Assembly (NCBI GenBank): GCA_963752565.1
Contig: CAVVZC010000003.1
Location: 124,001-188,000, forward strand
Reading direction: 5' to 3'
Length of the DNA stretch: 64,000 bases
DNA from: UBA11574 sp963752565
GTDB taxonomy: Bacteria; Desulfobacterota; Desulfobacteria; Desulfobacterales; UBA11574
In this document: piece by piece, positions 25,023 through 33,560 of the stretch
How the letters are laid out: every line of letters starts with the position of its first letter
Position numbering within the stretch: the stretch's first letter is position 1
Position numbers and translations under genes: made by a program
The notes under the pieces: model-generated
What the model saw: the letters and a program-made list of their open reading frames with translations, nothing else
Told to the model about the DNA's origin: nothing
The model's database searches: none

Positions 25023-25289
25023 TTATTTGTTAGAACCTGTAAATAATTTTTCTACATTTTTGTAATTTTGATCCGCTGTCTTTTTTAAATCGTCACAGCT
25101 TTTTTTATAAATCTGCATCCATTCATTCACGGCCTTTTTCCCTTCTTCAGGCAGCCATGTGGCTTGATCTAAAAAAGATTTTGTCATTTTTTCGTTCTGT
25201 TTCCGCAACATATCCATTGCGTTGCAGCCTTGATCAAATGCATTTTTGTTGAATTGAACCATCTGTTTTATCACATTAAATTGTTCCAT
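25023..25289 (-). CDS. small phasin-like protein (copy 2)
   Basis: 88 aa, helical, no Cys cluster and no signal peptide. Its core LDQATWLPEEGKKAVNEWM is shared with the next gene upstream (LDQATWMPSEGRNAVSGWV), so the two arose by tandem duplication. The shape (N-terminal hydrophobic helix, central loop, Lys-rich amphipathic helix) fits phasins that coat PHA granules. Ribosome site AAGGAAAT. Context is the PHA cluster, with phaR divergent from the pair. Confidence 0.65.
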   Translation of the reverse strand: MEQFNVIKQMVQFNKNAFDQGCNAMDMLRKQNEKMTKSFLDQATWLPEEGKKAVNEWMQIYKKSCDDLKKTADQNYKNVEKLFTGSNK

Positions 25290-25313
25290 TTGCTTATTTC
25301 CTTTTTTTACTTT

Positions 25314-25592
25314 TTAGCTTTTTTTCGCTTTGTCGAATGTAATGAAAAAATCTTCCACTCTTTTAAAGTTTTCATCCACGCCCTTTTTGAAGTCCTCACG
25401 CCCTTTTTTAAAGGCATTGACCCAACCACTGACCGCATTTCTTCCTTCTGAGGGCATCCATGTGGCCTGATCCAGGAGAGTTGTCGCCATTCTCTCGGTC
25501 TGTTCCTGAACCAACACCATGGCATTGAAGGTGTTGTCAAACATTGTTTTTTGAAAATCGATCATTTGCTTTGCAATTTTTGCCTGATCCAT
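25314..25592 (-). CDS. small phasin-like protein (copy 1)
   Basis: 92 aa, paralogue of the 25023-25289 product. Visible pattern: KQMIDFQKTMFDNTFNAM, then the shared LDQATWMPSEGRNAVSGWV, then KKGVDENFKRVEDFF. Phasin-type granule protein by composition and neighbourhood. Strong ribosome site GGGAGG before the ATG. The upstream 286-bp region is shared with phaR and contains an inverted pair of a GYATTGCAACA sequence that may bind PhaR. Confidence 0.65.
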   Translation of the reverse strand: MDQAKIAKQMIDFQKTMFDNTFNAMVLVQEQTERMATTLLDQATWMPSEGRNAVSGWVNAFKKGREDFKKGVDENFKRVEDFFITFDKAKKS

Positions 25593-25691
25593 GTTAATAA
25601 TCCTCCCTGTTAAAGTTATTTTTTCGGCAGTAATTTTGCCATTTGTATTTTAATTATAATCTTTAAATCAGAGTTGTCAAGATATTTTTTT

Positions 25692-25831
25692 GCATTGCAA
25701 CATTTTTTTATTCCACTCTGTTCTCTTTAGGCAATAGACTATAAATATCTTGTATTAAAGCATTTAATAGTATTTATATTATATTTTTAGGATATAATAA
25801 TATTAAATAAATCATTATTATGTTGCAATAC
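25692..25831. promoter_or_regulatory. candidate PhaR operator pair in the phasin-phaR divergent region
   Basis: GCATTGCAACA at 25692-25702 and TGTTGCAATAC at 25821-25831 are inverted copies differing at one base. They sit next to the starts of the phasin gene and phaR respectively. PhaR regulators are known to bind TGC/GCA-rich sites before phasin and phaR genes and to be titrated away by nascent PHA. That these are the sites is inference. The region between is very AT-rich. Confidence 0.45.
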
Positions 25832-25878
25832 GATATAAGTAAGGGTATTATTTTATTCTGGTTTATGAGGAGAAATAT

Positions 25879-26346
25879 ATGCCGAATAGAGTAAAGCTAA
25901 AAAAATATGCCAACCGGCGGTTGTACGACATGGAAAAGAGCACATACGTGACGCTCAATCAGGTGGCGGATCTCATCAGGCAAGGTCGTCATGTGGAAGT
26001 TATCGATGCCAAAACCAAAGAAGACGTCACCGCTTTTATTCTTACCCAAATTATTCTGGAAGAAGCCAAAAATAAAAAGTTTCTGTTGCCCGTCCCCGTG
26101 CTTCACCTGATTATTCAATATGGCGATAATATTCTTGGGGAATTTTTTGAGAAATATCTACAGCAGATGATTGCAACATACGTTGCCCATAAGAATGCAG
26201 TGGATGAACCATTCAAAAAATGGCTTGAAATGGGTCTCGATTATTCAACCATGGCCCAAAAAACCATGACCGGTTTAACCCCCTTTAAATCTTTTTTCGA
26301 TCAATTCTCTTCCTTTTCCGACAAACAAAAACAGGATAAAGAATAA
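25879..26346 (+). CDS. phaR: polyhydroxyalkanoate synthesis regulator PhaR
   Basis: 155-aa repressor of phasin genes. The PHB/PHA accumulation regulator DNA-binding domain fills the first 65 residues: RVKLKKYANRRLYDMEKSTY, VTLNQVADLIRQGRHVEVID and DVTAFILTQIILEEA. The second half is a PHB-binding-type region with aromatic and hydrophobic residues. In known systems PhaR binds both DNA and PHA, so granule formation releases repression. Ribosome site GAGGAG. Divergent from the phasin pair. Confidence 0.92.
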   Translation: MPNRVKLKKYANRRLYDMEKSTYVTLNQVADLIRQGRHVEVIDAKTKEDVTAFILTQIILEEAKNKKFLLPVPVLHLIIQYGDNILGEFFEKYLQQMIATYVAHKNAVDEPFKKWLEMGLDYSTMAQKTMTGLTPFKSFFDQFSSFSDKQKQDKE

Positions 26347-26483
26347 TATCAAATAATTGGCTTTCCTATTTAAATCAAGACGCTCCTACAGGCATCGTGG
26401 AATGGGATAATGTTTTTTAGGTATGATGAAAGTTTATTGGATCTTAAATGTATTGTTGCAACTCGGATGATAAAAAGGGAATT

Positions 26484-27198
26484 CTAAATGAGGATAATTT
26501 TCTCATCCAGTGATCCGGCAAACTGCTCTCTGGCTGCGTATCCGCTTTCAAAAACATCCTGATTGAGTTTTCGTATTTTCTCATTGGCAACCGGATCCGC
26601 TTTTTGGGGCACATTATTGAGTATCCCCTCAATGGCGGCCTCCTTGGGAAGTGTAATAAACCGCGCGTCCTGCCGCAGATCAAGATCCGCTATAATGACA
26701 CCCAATGAAAAGGGCCCTTTCATGATGTTTCTCAGCTTGTATTTACTAAAGTCATAGAAATACCAACCTCAGGTCATGTCCCTGTTCGATGACTTCCTCA
26801 TATCTTTTAAGATACTCATCTCTGGTGAGATACCTCGGTCCTTTTCGGCTGGCGGTGACCAGAATCGGTTCATCCACATAAAAATCGGCCACCACGGTGA
26901 GCCCCCTGGGAAAAGCGCCGGCAAAGTCCCCCGCGGTAAAGACACCCCGCCAGGCTTCGGAAAGGTCATAGCCATTGATGTAGTCCACATTATAGGAAAC
27001 CGACCCTCTCACTTCATGTTCACGAATCATTACATCCACACAAAGCGGACCACCGGCCTGGGCCAGACCCCGACACTGGTGGATGGCAGCATGAAACCCT
27101 GCGGCAATGGCCGCATCAGCTTCTATGTTCGACAGGGTAAGGTAACCGGAACCGCCAATGGATGGGTTGGAGATGGTAAGCTGTCTTTCTGTCGCCAT
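26484..27198 (-). pseudogene. 2-oxoacid:ferredoxin oxidoreductase gamma-type subunit, one frameshift
   Basis: The N-terminal 147 aa are read at 27198-26752. The rest is read in the next frame down to 26484, ending VFESGYAAREQFAG. Between them the second frame continues WYFYDFSKYKLRNIMKG upstream of the ATG at 26723, showing one protein of about 237 aa. One extra base in the GGTTGG run at 26763-26768 (minus-strand sense) explains the break. The start has a GGSGYLTLSNIEADAAIAAG segment and HQCRGLAQAGGPLCVDVM, which matches the gamma domain of IorB/POR gamma (GxGG...QxxGxAQRGG). It lies nine bases after the beta gene, completing an alpha-beta-gamma set. Confidence 0.7.
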
Positions 27199-27207
27199 GA
27201 ATGCCTC

Positions 27208-28137
27208 CTATTTGTCGATAAGTTCGGGTATACTGACGGAAGTTGAAAAGCTGACCCCCTCAAAGCTCAGAGCGTTTACCGGACAGGGAAACTGCAAACA
27301 CGAACCGCAGGCCTGGCATTGCCTGGGGTCGTTGCTGAGCAGGGCGTGGCATCTGAGTCCGATACCGCATAACCGGCACTTGAATCGGGGAAGGTCTTTG
27401 AGTTTTTCCGGTTCCTCTATCGCCACGCGCTCACGCTCTTTGGCAAATTTTAGATCCAGGCACTCCTCCGACCTTACCATACGGCCCATTTTTACTCCTG
27501 AATTCCTGGCATCCTTACCCATATCCAGGACGCAGACGCCGTCTGCAATAACCATCACTTTTTCCTTTTTGAGATATCGGTCATACAAATCCTTGAACAG
27601 CTCTGCATTGTCATCCACCCTGAAGGGGTTTACATGAATGATGTCGAAGCCTAAAGCCGTACCTTCTTTGTCGAAATCGGTCTCTAAGGGGATCTGGCCG
27701 CCGGTCATCCGGATGTTGTAGTTGTTGTAGATCACGTTGATGGCGCCAAACCGTTTGTTTTTGGCCGCAAATTTAATCCCGCTGATATTAAAATTATAGG
27801 CACCGTCTCCCGATGCGGTGACCACGATTTGTTTTTCGGAGCAGGCCTCTTTGATTCCATCTCCGACAATAGCGCCAGAGCCCATGCAAAAGATGGCATC
27901 CACGATGCCGTAAGCATGGTAGCCTTGGAGGTTGCCGCATCCCCTGTCAGCAGCGTAGATCAGCTCATACCTGTCTTTGCCTTTAAGGCCCAGCTTTCGG
28001 TTAAATCGTCTCATCCCCTCGTGTACGGACCAGGAAACCTTGGTGTCCCCGCACCCGGTGCAATTGGACACCGGCCGAAGATAGGTGATTTCATCTTTTA
28101 CTTTATGTTCTGAAGCAAGGCTCTGAGGTAAAGCCAT
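27208..28137 (-). CDS. 2-oxoacid:ferredoxin oxidoreductase beta (TPP-binding) subunit
   Basis: About 309 aa. TPP-binding core: NCTGCGDTKVSWSVHEGM, AADRGCGNLQGYHAYG, GSGAIVGDGIKEAC and TASGDGAYNFNISGIKFAA, which holds the GDG...N pyrophosphate/Mg site. Then VIYNNYNIRMTGGQIP, as in IorA/POR beta. The C-terminal 60 residues carry a Cys-rich segment (CRLCGIGLRCHALL and CQACGSCLQFPCP) that could bind an Fe-S cluster. I chose ATG 28137 (MALPQSLASEH), eight bases after AAGGAGGT. The enzyme oxidatively decarboxylates a 2-oxoacid to an acyl-CoA with ferredoxin. The substrate (indolepyruvate, pyruvate or other) cannot be told. Confidence 0.82.
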   Translation of the reverse strand: MALPQSLASEHKVKDEITYLRPVSNCTGCGDTKVSWSVHEGMRRFNRKLGLKGKDRYELIYAADRGCGNLQGYHAYGIVDAIFCMGSGAIVGDGIKEACSEKQIVVTASGDGAYNFNISGIKFAAKNKRFGAINVIYNNYNIRMTGGQIPLETDFDKEGTALGFDIIHVNPFRVDDNAELFKDLYDRYLKKEKVMVIADGVCVLDMGKDARNSGVKMGRMVRSEECLDLKFAKERERVAIEEPEKLKDLPRFKCRLCGIGLRCHALLSNDPRQCQACGSCLQFPCPVNALSFEGVSFSTSVSIPELIDK

Positions 28138-28152
28138 GGTTCGCACCTCCTT

Positions 28153-29415
28153 TTATATGTTCATAATATGATCGATGTAGGAAAATCGTTCGTATATCCT
28201 GGGTTCGTAGGGTATAGAGCGATCAACAACCTTTACATCGAGTTGATTCTGGTTCACCAAATCTAACAGCTGAAGGTAAATGACCCGTCCGTAACCTTCT
28301 TCAAACACATATATTTTTTCGATGCCGTGTTTTGAAACAAGCTCCTCAAAAAGAGAATCGGGTTGGGGGAAGACAATGTCGGTTTCCATAACCAGAACAT
28401 CTCCGTATTTTCTCTTAAGACGTTCTCTTGAACTCGGAACATTGTGAACCATTTCGAAATCTTCCCGGAAAGGACCGTTTACGATCAACATGCTCCGGGG
28501 ATTATCGCCGAATACAGACACTCTATTCCCCAGAAATTCAAAATTTTCCTTGATCTTTGTTTTGAACAAAGGGATCAGTTTTGAATGATACCTTTTTTCC
28601 CGGGTCCGTATGTGGGGTCCGATGGTGACAAGATGCTTGGGATCCCGGGTGAAACCCTTGCGCCGATGGTTGGCTGTCATGTCCAGCTCCATTACCGGGT
28701 CTACCGAGACCTCCCTGTAGGAGAGGTCATAGTTCATCACTACCGCAAACGGGACGCCGAGTTCCTCGAAAAGGCGATAACAATTCTTAACGGTAGTGTG
28801 AGCGGTGCGTGGGGAATGAAGTTCCAGGGTGGGAATCCGGATATGGAACCCGTAAAGCACCTTGTTGTCCTGCATGGTCTGTGATGAAGTCCCTTGGCGG
28901 TCGTCACCTGAAGCAAGACCCAATCCACCGGTGTAAGGAACAACATTAACCGCCACACGGAGCGCGTCGGCCGCGGTGTTACCGCCCAGGTGCTTGAAGG
29001 AGCACATCACTCGAGAGCCCACAGGAATCCGCTTTTCTTGATCCTGGGCGAAAACCGTATCGCCATAAACAAGATCCCACTCCTCTCTGGTGAGAAATTC
29101 CCGTTTTTTGTAGTCGGCCTTGCAGATGACGGCTCCCAGCGCCAGTGCCATCGAGTTGTCTTCGTTGGTGGTGGTTCCCCAATGGGCAGCGAGTTGGTAT
29201 CCGACCCGCTCCAGTGCTTCACTCACCTTGTTGGTAAAAGCATTTTTTTTGGAGATGTTTCCCGCCAATTGTTCAAAACTCCCCTGGAGATCTGAAATGG
29301 GTGCTCCGGGATAAGCGCTGGTCACCCGAACACCGGCCTCTAAAGCTCCCCGGGCAATGGCCTGATTGCCCGAAAGCCTCATCCTTCCCAGGTTAAAAAC
29401 AGAATCTTTTGCCAT
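28153..29415 (-). CDS. 2-oxoacid:ferredoxin oxidoreductase alpha (pyrimidine-binding) subunit
   Basis: 420 aa, similar to the N-terminal part of indolepyruvate:ferredoxin oxidoreductase IorA. Markers: LSGNQAIARGALEAGVRVTS, AYPGAPISDL, ALERVGYQLAAHWGTTTNED, VMCSFKHLGGNTAADALRVA, GLASGDDRQGTSSQTMQDNK and ETDIVFPQPDSLFEELVSKH. Between the TNEDNSMALALGA helix and the CSFKHLGGN strand sits an insert of about 30 residues (KADYKKREFLTREEWDLVYG) not usual in the family. First gene of the alpha-beta-gamma operon, ribosome site GGGAGGTG. The neighbouring PHA genes suggest acyl-CoA metabolism, but this is weak context. Confidence 0.8.
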   Translation of the reverse strand: MAKDSVFNLGRMRLSGNQAIARGALEAGVRVTSAYPGAPISDLQGSFEQLAGNISKKNAFTNKVSEALERVGYQLAAHWGTTTNEDNSMALALGAVICKADYKKREFLTREEWDLVYGDTVFAQDQEKRIPVGSRVMCSFKHLGGNTAADALRVAVNVVPYTGGLGLASGDDRQGTSSQTMQDNKVLYGFHIRIPTLELHSPRTAHTTVKNCYRLFEELGVPFAVVMNYDLSYREVSVDPVMELDMTANHRRKGFTRDPKHLVTIGPHIRTREKRYHSKLIPLFKTKIKENFEFLGNRVSVFGDNPRSMLIVNGPFREDFEMVHNVPSSRERLKRKYGDVLVMETDIVFPQPDSLFEELVSKHGIEKIYVFEEGYGRVIYLQLLDLVNQNQLDVKVVDRSIPYEPRIYERFSYIDHIMNI

Positions 29416-29550
29416 GGAAACACCTCCCTAAACTGGATGTTTTTAAAAAGTCGATGGGTTCTCAGAAATTGCTTTGTTATTTTCTAAATTTTTAATAAGA
29501 ACAAAGGAGTGTATTGATAAGAATTTTCCTAAATTCAACTCCCTAATAAT

Positions 29551-29910
29551 TTAATCATTTGGAAAATCTGGATCTGGATCTTCAGTTAACTTGTGTTTCT
29601 TCTTTACATATCCTTTGTCTTCCATACACACTACAGTAATCCAACAAGTAGTGTTATACTCATTTAAAGAATTTGTTATCTCATCTCCGGCACCCGTACT
29701 GCCAAAACCAATAATCCGTCGTTGCCCTTCTATACAATCCAAGAAATCTGCCTTCTCGGTTTCTTTTGTCATTCCTTCTTTATAGAATGAATATTTATAC
29801 CTAACCGGTAACGGTAGATATCCTTTTAAAGGCATTAATGTTTTATCCTTGGCAGGATCTACAGTTTCCTTATCCTTAGCACCTAAATAACTTATAGATA
29901 TAAGAACCAT
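29551..29910 (-). CDS. hypothetical secreted/membrane-anchored protein
   Basis: 119 aa from ATG 29910, but the frame stays open and hydrophobic upstream: IKKIIVAVIIMVLISISYLG begins at an ATC (29938-29940) that is eight bases after a perfect AAGGAG. The full protein probably has a Lys-Lys signal peptide and starts at that ATC, or at an ATG that was misread or mutated. The mature part is charged with several Cys (ADFLDCIEGQRRIIGFGSTG, NTTCWITVVCMEDKGYV), and ends TEDPDPDFPND. No family recognised. It stands alone upstream of the oxidoreductase genes. Confidence 0.55.
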   Translation of the reverse strand: MVLISISYLGAKDKETVDPAKDKTLMPLKGYLPLPVRYKYSFYKEGMTKETEKADFLDCIEGQRRIIGFGSTGAGDEITNSLNEYNTTCWITVVCMEDKGYVKKKHKLTEDPDPDFPND

Positions 29911-29940
29911 TATAATAACTGCTACTATTATTTTCTTGAT

Positions 29941-30744
29941 GGTTTCAACTCCTTATACTGGAAATCTATGAAAGTCTTTACCATTATGGGTACAGGATCC
30001 AGGAGGACATACACTATTTATTATAGTATATCTTAAGCGTATAGCTATGCCTATCGACCTTAAAAAACTGCATAATACAATGTATATTGTATGTCAAGTA
30101 AAATATAATACAATATATGGTAGCAGAAGGCTATGTTATTATTGAGAAAATTATAGAAGTTCGCTGTTGACAGACAATGGAATTTGCCTCAAAAAATAAA
30201 AAGGACAAACCCTGTAAAAAGGATTTGCCCCTATTGAAAAACGATACCACAAAAATATTTAAGCTCTGATATTTACGTTTTAAGAGGAGCAGATCACACA
30301 CGTTTTGAGTTTACCGCAGATCCCAGCACGAGTGCTTTCATCAGGGATCCGGAGTACCCTGCCGAAGCCTACTTTTAAGAAAAATCTAAAGCGGGAAAAC
30401 TGACTTCCTATTTCCAAAATCCTCTATTCTAAGCCGATTTGGAGCTAAATGCCGTCTTGACAATACGATCTTCATTTGGTACTCGAATCGCGATTGTTTG
30501 AAGCTGGTTGGGACTTGTTGCCGCATCAGTGGCAGCACAATATGTTATAATCATCCCCAGCCGTCACATAACATTAATAACCTCAGCTTTTTTGCTTTAA
30601 AAGGGAATTCTTATCCTTTCCTTTAATTAAGAATCCTTGCGTATACGACCAACTCTCTCCTGGGACAAAAAGCAATTCGTGGCTACCCCATGGAAAGTGT
30701 TATTTTTTTTTAAATAAATCGAGTGTTTTGAAAGGAGTATCAGA
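29941..30744. other. 804-bp intergenic region with decayed coding fragment
   Basis: Mostly AT-rich, gene-poor sequence. A stretch near 30240-30378 reads in frame as YVLRGADHTRFEFTADPSTS then AFIRDPEYPAEAYF and a stop, with no start codon. It looks like the tail of a lost gene that I cannot name. A hairpin-like 'ggacaaaccctg-taaaaaggatttgcccc' lies near 30208-30232. The region before the foldase gene has the ribosome site GAAAGGAG. Confidence 0.35.
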
Positions 30745-31728
30745 ATGCGATTATGTTCCCAAGGGACAAACCGATTGATCATTGCCGCAGTGGTCATCTG
30801 CCTTCTCACCGGGCCGGCGTGGGCAGATAAAGCAGCATCTTCCGGTAAAGAGGTAGCCTCCGTCAACGGCAAACCCATTTTCAAAAGCCAGTATGAAGGC
30901 GAGCTGTCTACTTATCAGAAACGAATCGCACAGGAAGGCCGGCAGTTGAGCGATGCAGATCTAACGATCGTTAAATATCAGATTTTGGAAAACTTGATTG
31001 ATGCCGAATTGCTGTATCAACAGAGTCAGAAGGAAGGATTTAAAGTAGACGACCAGGCCATCAACGAGCAAATTGAGATGATTAAAAAACGCTTTTCTAA
31101 TGAAGCGGGGTATAAAAAAGCGCTGGAAGGGATGGATGTTTCCGAAAAAGAAATTCGAGTCGAAATTCAACGCGGCATGGCCATAAACCAGTTGCTCGAT
31201 ACCAACGTGCGCAAAAAAATCACAGTAACAGAGGAAGAGAGCAAAAAGTTTTATAGCAACAACCCGAATTTGTTTAAGCAGGTTGAGCAAGTTAAAGCCA
31301 GCCACATTCTGATAAAAGTGGCGCCCGGCGCCGAAGAATCCAAAAAAATTCAAGCCCGCAAGAAAATTGAAACGGTTCAAATAAAAGTCCGCCAAGGTGG
31401 GGACTTTGGTTTACTGGCCAAAGCCAATTCCGAAGGGCCCACAGCCCAACGCGAGGGTGATCTGGGCTATTTCCGTCGAGGCCAGATGGTAAAGTCGTTT
31501 GAAGATGCGGCCTTTGCGTTGAACGTCGGTGAGGTCAGCGAAATTGTCGAGACCCAATTCGGTTACCATCTGATCAAGGTAACCGACAAAAAGCCGGCCA
31601 GAACCATCCCCTATAAAGAAGCCCAACTGAGGCTCGAACAAAATTTAAAGAAAGAAAAGGAAAAAACTGAAATCCAAGGTTACATCGAAAATCTGAAAAA
31701 ATCGGCAAAGATCAAACGGTTTATTTAA
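30745..31728 (+). CDS. SurA/PpiC-type periplasmic peptidyl-prolyl isomerase
   Basis: 327 aa. A signal peptide (RLIIAAVVICLLTGPAWADK) sends it to the periplasm. An N-terminal SurA_N-like helical chaperone region (about 38-175) starts with ASVNGKPIFKSQYEGELSTY. A single parvulin rotamase domain (about 188-285) has VKASHILIKVAPGAEESKK, EGDLGYFRRGQMVKSFEDAA and TQFGYHLIKVTDKKP. The C-terminal helix ARTIPYKEAQLRLEQNLKKE completes the chaperone lobe. It helps fold secreted or outer-membrane proteins. It is convergent with the Fn3 surface-protein gene. Strong ribosome site GAAAGGAG. Confidence 0.9.
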   Translation: MRLCSQGTNRLIIAAVVICLLTGPAWADKAASSGKEVASVNGKPIFKSQYEGELSTYQKRIAQEGRQLSDADLTIVKYQILENLIDAELLYQQSQKEGFKVDDQAINEQIEMIKKRFSNEAGYKKALEGMDVSEKEIRVEIQRGMAINQLLDTNVRKKITVTEEESKKFYSNNPNLFKQVEQVKASHILIKVAPGAEESKKIQARKKIETVQIKVRQGGDFGLLAKANSEGPTAQREGDLGYFRRGQMVKSFEDAAFALNVGEVSEIVETQFGYHLIKVTDKKPARTIPYKEAQLRLEQNLKKEKEKTEIQGYIENLKKSAKIKRFI

Positions 31729-31761
31729 AACCTGCCTTTTACTCTGGGTACAGTTGGTTGA

Positions 31762-33345
31762 TTATTCCTTATATTTCCATCTAAACCAGACAATTCCTAC
31801 AAAACAAGAAAACAAGATAAGCATTAATGCCACTGTTGATAGAGGGCCAATTTTCAGGGCAATCCAGCTAACACCCACAACGGGCAATAGACTTATGCGA
31901 ACCATCGCTCTCAGGCTGTCATGTTTTGCAATAAAATCGGCCATTGGTGGTGAGTACTTGTAATATGCTTTAACAAAGGTACGACCGATTCTATTTGGCA
32001 TAAGGTAAAAGTCTCTGAACCTTCGAAGCAGTTGAACATGTTTTTCAAATTTTGAGCCAAAAGCTGCCGTAGCGATGAAACATCCCGCAATATTTGAGCC
32101 AAGGCTTGAATAAGAATAAGAACTCCCTCCAGAAGCAATTCCTCCCGGATCAACAATAATTCCATTGGCCAACCCGTCACTGTCTCCATACCCACCGTCT
32201 TTTACTTCCAAAGTGATGGATTGTCCATCATCATTAAAAATTGTATGTTCCGAATAGTCATACCAGCCATTGATGGTGTCATATTTATAAAAGACGTCAG
32301 ACGCAAAAATTTCTCCTGAGAAATAGATCCTGATTGTAGCAATGTCGCCTGGAGTGCACACTCGTAGTCGATAGGCAAAAAGACCAAAGATGAGATCTGC
32401 CGGTCTGTTAACTGTATCGGAAATGGTGTCTGGATCAATCACTTCCAGTGATTCAATTTCTTCTGCTGAACTCGAAGTTTTTTCGATGCCAATAGACACC
32501 AAACCATCGGATGATTGAACACATTTGATGATCTGTGGCTGATAGTTGTCCGGGATACCGTCGAGATTAAAATCAACATTATCATCCACTTCGTCAACAT
32601 CAGTAATACCGTTAGCATTGAGGTCCACAGAAAAGGAGGCGGTTGTGAACTCAACAGTACTGGACCAATTCGAAGCTGTGAAATAGATATCAAAGAATCG
32701 GACACGCACATAGTATTTGTGGGTTGATTTAAGTGCCATGTGGGGTACGGAAAATGTTGTCAGATAATTGTCGCTGGTAATATCGACAACACGCGTAGAG
32801 AAATCACTTTGTTCGCTCAATTGCCATTGACTTTGAATGTGATCATCATTGTTTGGATCTGAAAAAGCCGCCGTGGTTATATCCAGAGGGACTTCGACAT
32901 CGCCGGAGTAATTTTCAGGATAAACAATATTTGGCGTACCAGGGGGTAAATTCGATACCGGTACATCGATGTAGGATACTTCATTTGAGAAGCCGCTTTC
33001 ATTACCTTCGGTGTCATAGGCAGTGAGTACGAAGAAGGAAATTTCAGCATCATTCAATCCGTGCATGGTATATTCCGGGTTTGCAGGATCGGCAAATTCT
33101 GCAAGAGGAACCTTGATGGGCGAGTCACCTTCAACAACGCCAGTGCCGTTATATGGAGCGCCTGAAGTACCGCTCTTATAATAAATATAGTATCCGGAAA
33201 GATTAGACTCGGTATTGGCCGTCCAAGCCAGCGTGACATTGGCAGAATATGCCAAAGATTTTGGGCCGATGATGATGGCTGTAATAATAAGTGTGAAAGT
33301 CCAAAGACATATTTTAGGTAAATATTTACTTAAATTTTTGAACAT
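31762..33345 (-). CDS. secreted fibronectin-III surface protein with choice-of-anchor U domain and CFIATAAFGS tail
   Basis: About 527 aa from ATG 33345 (MFKNLSKYLPK). Upstream in-frame codons to 33429 lack a ribosome site. A signal segment (LWTFTLIITAIIIGP) is followed by Fn3-like domains (VTLAWTANTESNLSGYYIYY at about 35-130; NIVYPENYSG to about 240). A calcium-dockerin-like repeat (VDLNANGITDVDEVDDNVDF) comes next. A choice-of-anchor U domain (RPADLIFGLFAYRLRVCTPG to DGLANGIIVDPGG) leads to GCFIATAAFGSKFEKHVQLL with RFRDFYLMPNRIGRTFV, a C-terminal sorting module common in Desulfobacterota. It ends with two hydrophobic helices and a basic tail. A GEMM-type riboswitch lies in its leader, so expression probably follows cyclic dinucleotide levels. 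Confidence 0.82.
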   Translation of the reverse strand: MFKNLSKYLPKICLWTFTLIITAIIIGPKSLAYSANVTLAWTANTESNLSGYYIYYKSGTSGAPYNGTGVVEGDSPIKVPLAEFADPANPEYTMHGLNDAEISFFVLTAYDTEGNESGFSNEVSYIDVPVSNLPPGTPNIVYPENYSGDVEVPLDITTAAFSDPNNDDHIQSQWQLSEQSDFSTRVVDITSDNYLTTFSVPHMALKSTHKYYVRVRFFDIYFTASNWSSTVEFTTASFSVDLNANGITDVDEVDDNVDFNLDGIPDNYQPQIIKCVQSSDGLVSIGIEKTSSSAEEIESLEVIDPDTISDTVNRPADLIFGLFAYRLRVCTPGDIATIRIYFSGEIFASDVFYKYDTINGWYDYSEHTIFNDDGQSITLEVKDGGYGDSDGLANGIIVDPGGIASGGSSYSYSSLGSNIAGCFIATAAFGSKFEKHVQLLRRFRDFYLMPNRIGRTFVKAYYKYSPPMADFIAKHDSLRAMVRISLLPVVGVSWIALKIGPLSTVALMLILFSCFVGIVWFRWKYKE

Positions 33346-33464
33346 ACAGGCACCCATTTCTTTCATTTTAATCGGTCTTTTTACTTGGTAAATTATGGAG
33401 AAAAAGGTACCTGAAAAATCTTTATTCAAGGTTCTATATATTTCGTAAGCATCTAGTACTACAG

Positions 33465-33560
33465 GTATTCGGCAACCCGGCTGCCGTAACTTTTCAGCTT
33501 TAGGCCCGTGGCATTGCGTCCTCGCTTTTCAGCGGGTTTGCCCTTTCGCTCCGTATTCCT
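33465..33560 (-). ncRNA. GEMM-I cyclic dinucleotide (c-di-GMP class) riboswitch
   Basis: Read on the minus strand, the conserved core runs AGGGCAAACCC, a GAAA-tetraloop hairpin, GAGGACGCAATGCCACGGGC, CTAAAGC, a second hairpin, then GGCAGCCGGGTTGCCG. These match the c-di-GMP-I consensus in order and spacing: GGGCAAACC, GNRA-capped P2, GGGACGCAAAGCC, GGCCTAA and GGTAGCGGGGTTACC. An outer P1 pairing AGGnAT with ATnCCT is present. It sits about 120 bases upstream of the Fn3 surface protein start, in its leader. Whether it senses c-di-GMP or cGAMP depends on the discriminating base and needs alignment. Confidence 0.88.
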
